Source of the DNA: Chrysomallon squamiferum
Lineage: Eukaryota; Mollusca; Gastropoda; Neomphalida; Peltospiridae
Direction of reading: 5' to 3'
Length of the DNA stretch: 22,500 nt
Assembly (NCBI GenBank): GCA_012295275.1
Contig: CM022671.1
Location: 31,016,250 to 31,038,749, forward strand
Position numbers and translations under genes: made by a program. Shown here one piece after another: positions 19,685 through 22,500 of this stretch. Positions within the stretch are counted from its first letter, which is position 1. Each line of letters opens with the position of its first letter. The notes under the pieces were generated by a model, which did no database searches, was not told where the DNA came from, and saw only the letters and a program-made list of their open reading frames with translations.

Positions 19685-19838
19685 GGAAGAGTACCAGCAA
19701 TTTTTTATTTTCAGTAACAAAACTAAAACTTTTTACAAAAAATTTGTGCCATAATTTTGATATGAACCACCATTACAAAGGTATGGCCCATGTTCTCACC
19801 AGTTTTTATTTCGTTTTTTTTGATTGCTTTAAATACAG

Positions 19839-19840
<2 letters not shown>

Positions 19841-19887
<47 letters not shown>
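19841..19887 (+). repeat. (AC)n microsatellite
   Basis: This is a pure 47-bp AC tract. Confidence 0.95.
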
Positions 19888-19888
<1 letters not shown>

Positions 19889-20992
19889 TCTCAGACGCAA
19901 CAACTCTGACGTTATGTTACACCCTGTTATGCCGCTGATGAAGATGTTGATGTGCACGTCATGTCTTGTTATGATACTGAAAAAAGTAAATAAACAAAAC
20001 CACGTGGCTGTTGATGTAGTTTGGACAGAGAGACTGTTTACACTGAAATAATACTTACATACAAAAAGTAAACAAAAAGTGAAAGTTAAGTAAATAAAGC
20101 AAAAGTTGATGGAAAAATTTGATGACAGATTGTCTGCAGTCCGCATGTTTGTCTGTACTTTCTAACTGTTTATGTCTGTCAGACTACAGTTCTAAATTGA
20201 TTGTATTAATACACAATGTTTTATTTCTGTTTTCCTCTGGATTTTTGTTTTTCTATCTCTCTGTTTTTTTTTTTTTTTTTTTTTTACATTTTTCTTGCTT
20301 TTTTCTACATAGCTATTTCTCACCAATTTCACGTTCATTCTTTATTATTTTATTTTTTTTCCCCCGTTTCTTTCAAATTATTAGAAATACAAAAAAAAAA
20401 AAAAAAAAAAAAATTAAAATAAAAATAAAATATCATTATAAAACTGTGTAAAGGCTAATTTTAAGCCTGACAATATCGACTAAAAGTAAACTTGCTGAAT
20501 ATATATATATATATATATATTAATATAGCTACGTTGTTTTTCCTAAAAATATTAACATCAGCATTTTACAACGACGACTGCAAAATTGTGTTTAAAAATA
20601 AATAAAAAAATAATCATATATATATATATAAAATAAATAAAAACAATCAAACAAAATACATATAATAACATTGGGCTCAAAAATAATGTTAATACATTAA
20701 AAGAGGACAAATATTCGTGATAACGAAAAAGTTTGCTTAGACGATCTCTAAAACTGTGTTGGCTAATTTGTGCTTACCAGCAAGAATAGAAATATCTTTA
20801 CAAGCCAAGGCTTTCTTCTGTAGGGAATATTAAACAAGTCGCTTTCTTAATAAAGTTCTTCAAAAGAGAATTATATACATAAATATATATATACAACATA
20901 ATTATAAATAAAGAACTGTTAACACGAAGTATCCGAGTTCGATTGACAGTATTTCAAAGGATCTGAAAACGCAAAAAATGTACGAGGCACAA
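19888..20992. other. Gene-free stretch between microsatellites
   Basis: This holds T- and A-tracts (20263-20285, 20391-20413), two short TA tracts (20500-20520, about 20617-20628) and otherwise unique AT-rich sequence. No coding signal is seen. Confidence 0.45.

Positions 20993-21050
<58 letters not shown>
20993..21050 (+). repeat. (TTA)n microsatellite
   Basis: This is a pure ATT/TTA tract of about 19 units. Confidence 0.95.
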
Positions 21051-21052
<2 letters not shown>

Positions 21053-22064
21053 TTCATTTTTTTTATTATTATTTCATTTTTTTTCTTCTATTTTTTCATC
21101 CTTTATCATTTATTATGAATATGTTTTACGACTGTGAAATGAATTGTGGGAATTAAGATGCAGAGGCGGTTAAGAAATATATTTTCAAAAATGTTCATAA
21201 CCCGTAGATTGTATTTAGTTGTGCGTTGTGTCGTTGTTTGATTCTAGAAAACGTCAAATGAATGTAGAGATATTTAATGAATGTTAATCATTAGCACAGA
21301 CAGAACAAATCATAATAATAATAATAATAAACTTTAGTAAAAGAAATTCAATATAAAAAGTATTTCGGTTTCCTACTCCCTACCCCCTCCAGCTCCGTTA
21401 CTGTTGACAAATAAAACCAAAAATAAAATTTAAATATTTTTCACAAATCGAGTCTCGTCAGTTCAGTACGGTACTCTGCCCGCGAGGTAAGTGACGCCCA
21501 CCAGCAGGGAAAACAGGGTGGAGTTCTAGAGGAGTGATGACACCCCCCCCCACCCGTGTCCTCCGTGAGTTTCCTTTGCTGGCGTAGGCAAAACATGGAT
21601 AGAGTGACGTCATAAAGCAATGATGTAATAAATCTCATGAAATTGTTTATAATATCATGTATCATTATGGATGGTAAAAAAATAAATATATATATAATTC
21701 TGCCTATTCTTCGTAATTCAAAATAATATTATGATTTTTTTTTTTTTTTTTTTTTTTTGTATTTCTGTTAGAATTTTTCGACTGAGATTGTTTCCATCCA
21801 TTATACGAAATTCTGCTCCTACAGTTTAACCTGTTTTATGATTAAAGAAAAAAATAATTAAAGAAAAAAAAAAGAAAAAAGAAAGACAGAAAACGAGATG
21901 AGTATATACACCCCACATTTGAGATTCTTCTCTATTCAAATTTCAAGATCTGCCCTAGCATATACTCTAATATGAACGACTGTCAAAAAGAAAAGAAAAA
22001 AGAAAAGCAGTCTGGTTCACTGATATCACCTAGCCAAAATGATTAGCTGCTTCTCTGTTTTTAT
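21051..22064. other. Gene-free stretch with GC-richer segment 21450-21600
   Basis: This is AT-rich apart from 21450-21600, which contains a donor-like GAG|GTAAGTGA and a 10-base C-run-rich word at about 21541. A T-tract lies at about 21737-21758. Minus-strand frames here have no family pattern. Confidence 0.4.
21605..21612. promoter_or_regulatory. CRE palindrome TGACGTCA
   Basis: The wider word TGACGTCATAAAG is shared with the composite at 18652, but no E-box follows here. A donor-like GCGAG|GTAAGTGAC lies upstream at 21482-21495, in a locally GC-richer stretch. Confidence 0.25.
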
Positions 22065-22188
22065 TTTTATTTCTTTCTTTCTTTTATTTTATTTTACTTG
22101 TTTGTTTTTCTTTCTTTCTTTCTTTTCTTTCTTTCTTTCTTTCTTCCTTTCTTTTCTTCATTCTATCTTTCTTTCTTCTTTCCTTTCT
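22065..22188 (+). repeat. (CTTT)n pyrimidine tract
   Basis: CTTT units with TTTTA, CCTT and CATT interruptions make about 120 bp of nearly pure pyrimidine. Confidence 0.9.
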
Positions 22189-22416
22189 GACCTATCGTAC
22201 GACACTGCTTTCTGTTAGCGGCCTGAAACAGCGTGCGCTTTCTGAATTTCTAAATTATAACTATCATTTCTTATCCATTAAAAAAAAAAAAAAAAAAAAA
22301 TAAATAAAATCAAAATCAAAAACAAATAACTTCAAATGACCCCCTCCCTCTCTCTCTCGCGCGCCTCTACTGACATAACCAGATCTTTCTCTTCGCTCAC
22401 AACAGCCTCGAAACAT

Positions 22417-22500
22417 TTAATCTTCTTCGCCCTGTCTCAGCGCCAGCTGCGTGTGTCCGTTCCAGTTCGAGTCAAACGGTTTGCTCTCCTCTTCCTGCCT
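22417..22500 (-). CDS. Possible C-terminal end of an unrecognised minus-strand gene
   Basis: Read on the minus strand, the last 84 bases give 27 sense codons and TAA (22417-22419). The peptide includes EEESKPFDSNWNGH and TQLALRQGEED, a polar, acidic tail of ordinary composition, unlike the repeat-derived frames elsewhere. The local GC content is high and the frame is open to the window edge. It would run convergently with the rolling stone-like gene. Against it: it is short, no family is recognised, and on the + strand the same place has a fair acceptor (pyrimidine tract ending TCTCAG at 22440), so a plus-strand exon beginning at 22441 is an alternative. Confidence 0.35.
   Translation of the reverse strand, partial: RQEEESKPFDSNWNGHTQLALRQGEED

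Noticed and set aside
20930-20960. GAGTTCGATTGAC, resembling a tRNA-type B box (SINE or tRNA)
   Set aside because: No A box at the right distance and no cloverleaf or SINE tail can be found.

Overview
This is an AT-rich, intron-containing animal nuclear sequence, probably from a mollusc or other lophotrochozoan. That placement is inference: it rests on the extreme density of long, almost uninterrupted microsatellites ((GA)n, (CA)n, (TA)n, (TTA)n, imperfect ACT/AGT/CAA arrays), the many A/T homopolymers and the metazoan family of the one recognisable gene. No bacterial, organellar or viral gene is seen.

Positions 1-5100 hold the only gene I can identify with confidence: the last three coding exons (1106-1337, 2249-2359, 4232-4617, + strand) of a multi-pass membrane protein of the rolling stone (Rost) family. 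The exons join in frame (phase 1 at both introns) into 242 residues with about six membrane segments and a stop codon; the N-terminal exon or exons were not found and probably lie upstream of the window. A possible polyadenylation signal follows at 4988. Both introns are full of simple repeats.

Positions 5100-22330 look non-coding. Between the microsatellites are several more specific structures: a 668-bp deleted pogo/Tigger-like DNA transposon with TA target duplication and a decayed transposase start (14706-15373); a 15-bp doublet present twice in opposite orientation on both sides of that transposon (14569 and 16313); a 23-bp minisatellite (9205-9290); three short tandem duplications of 34, about 50 and 55 bp; and a 28-bp E-box plus CRE composite present in inverted copies 7.7 kb apart (10974 and 18649). 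Full TGACGTCA sites occur six times, well above chance for this base composition.

At the right edge GC content rises, and a stop-free 27-codon minus-strand frame ending in TAA (22417-22500) may be the 3' end of a second gene, convergent with the first. It is unrecognised and low confidence. I see no complete undescribed biological system in the window. The non-coding regulatory composite and the inverted 15-bp doublet are the least explained signals.
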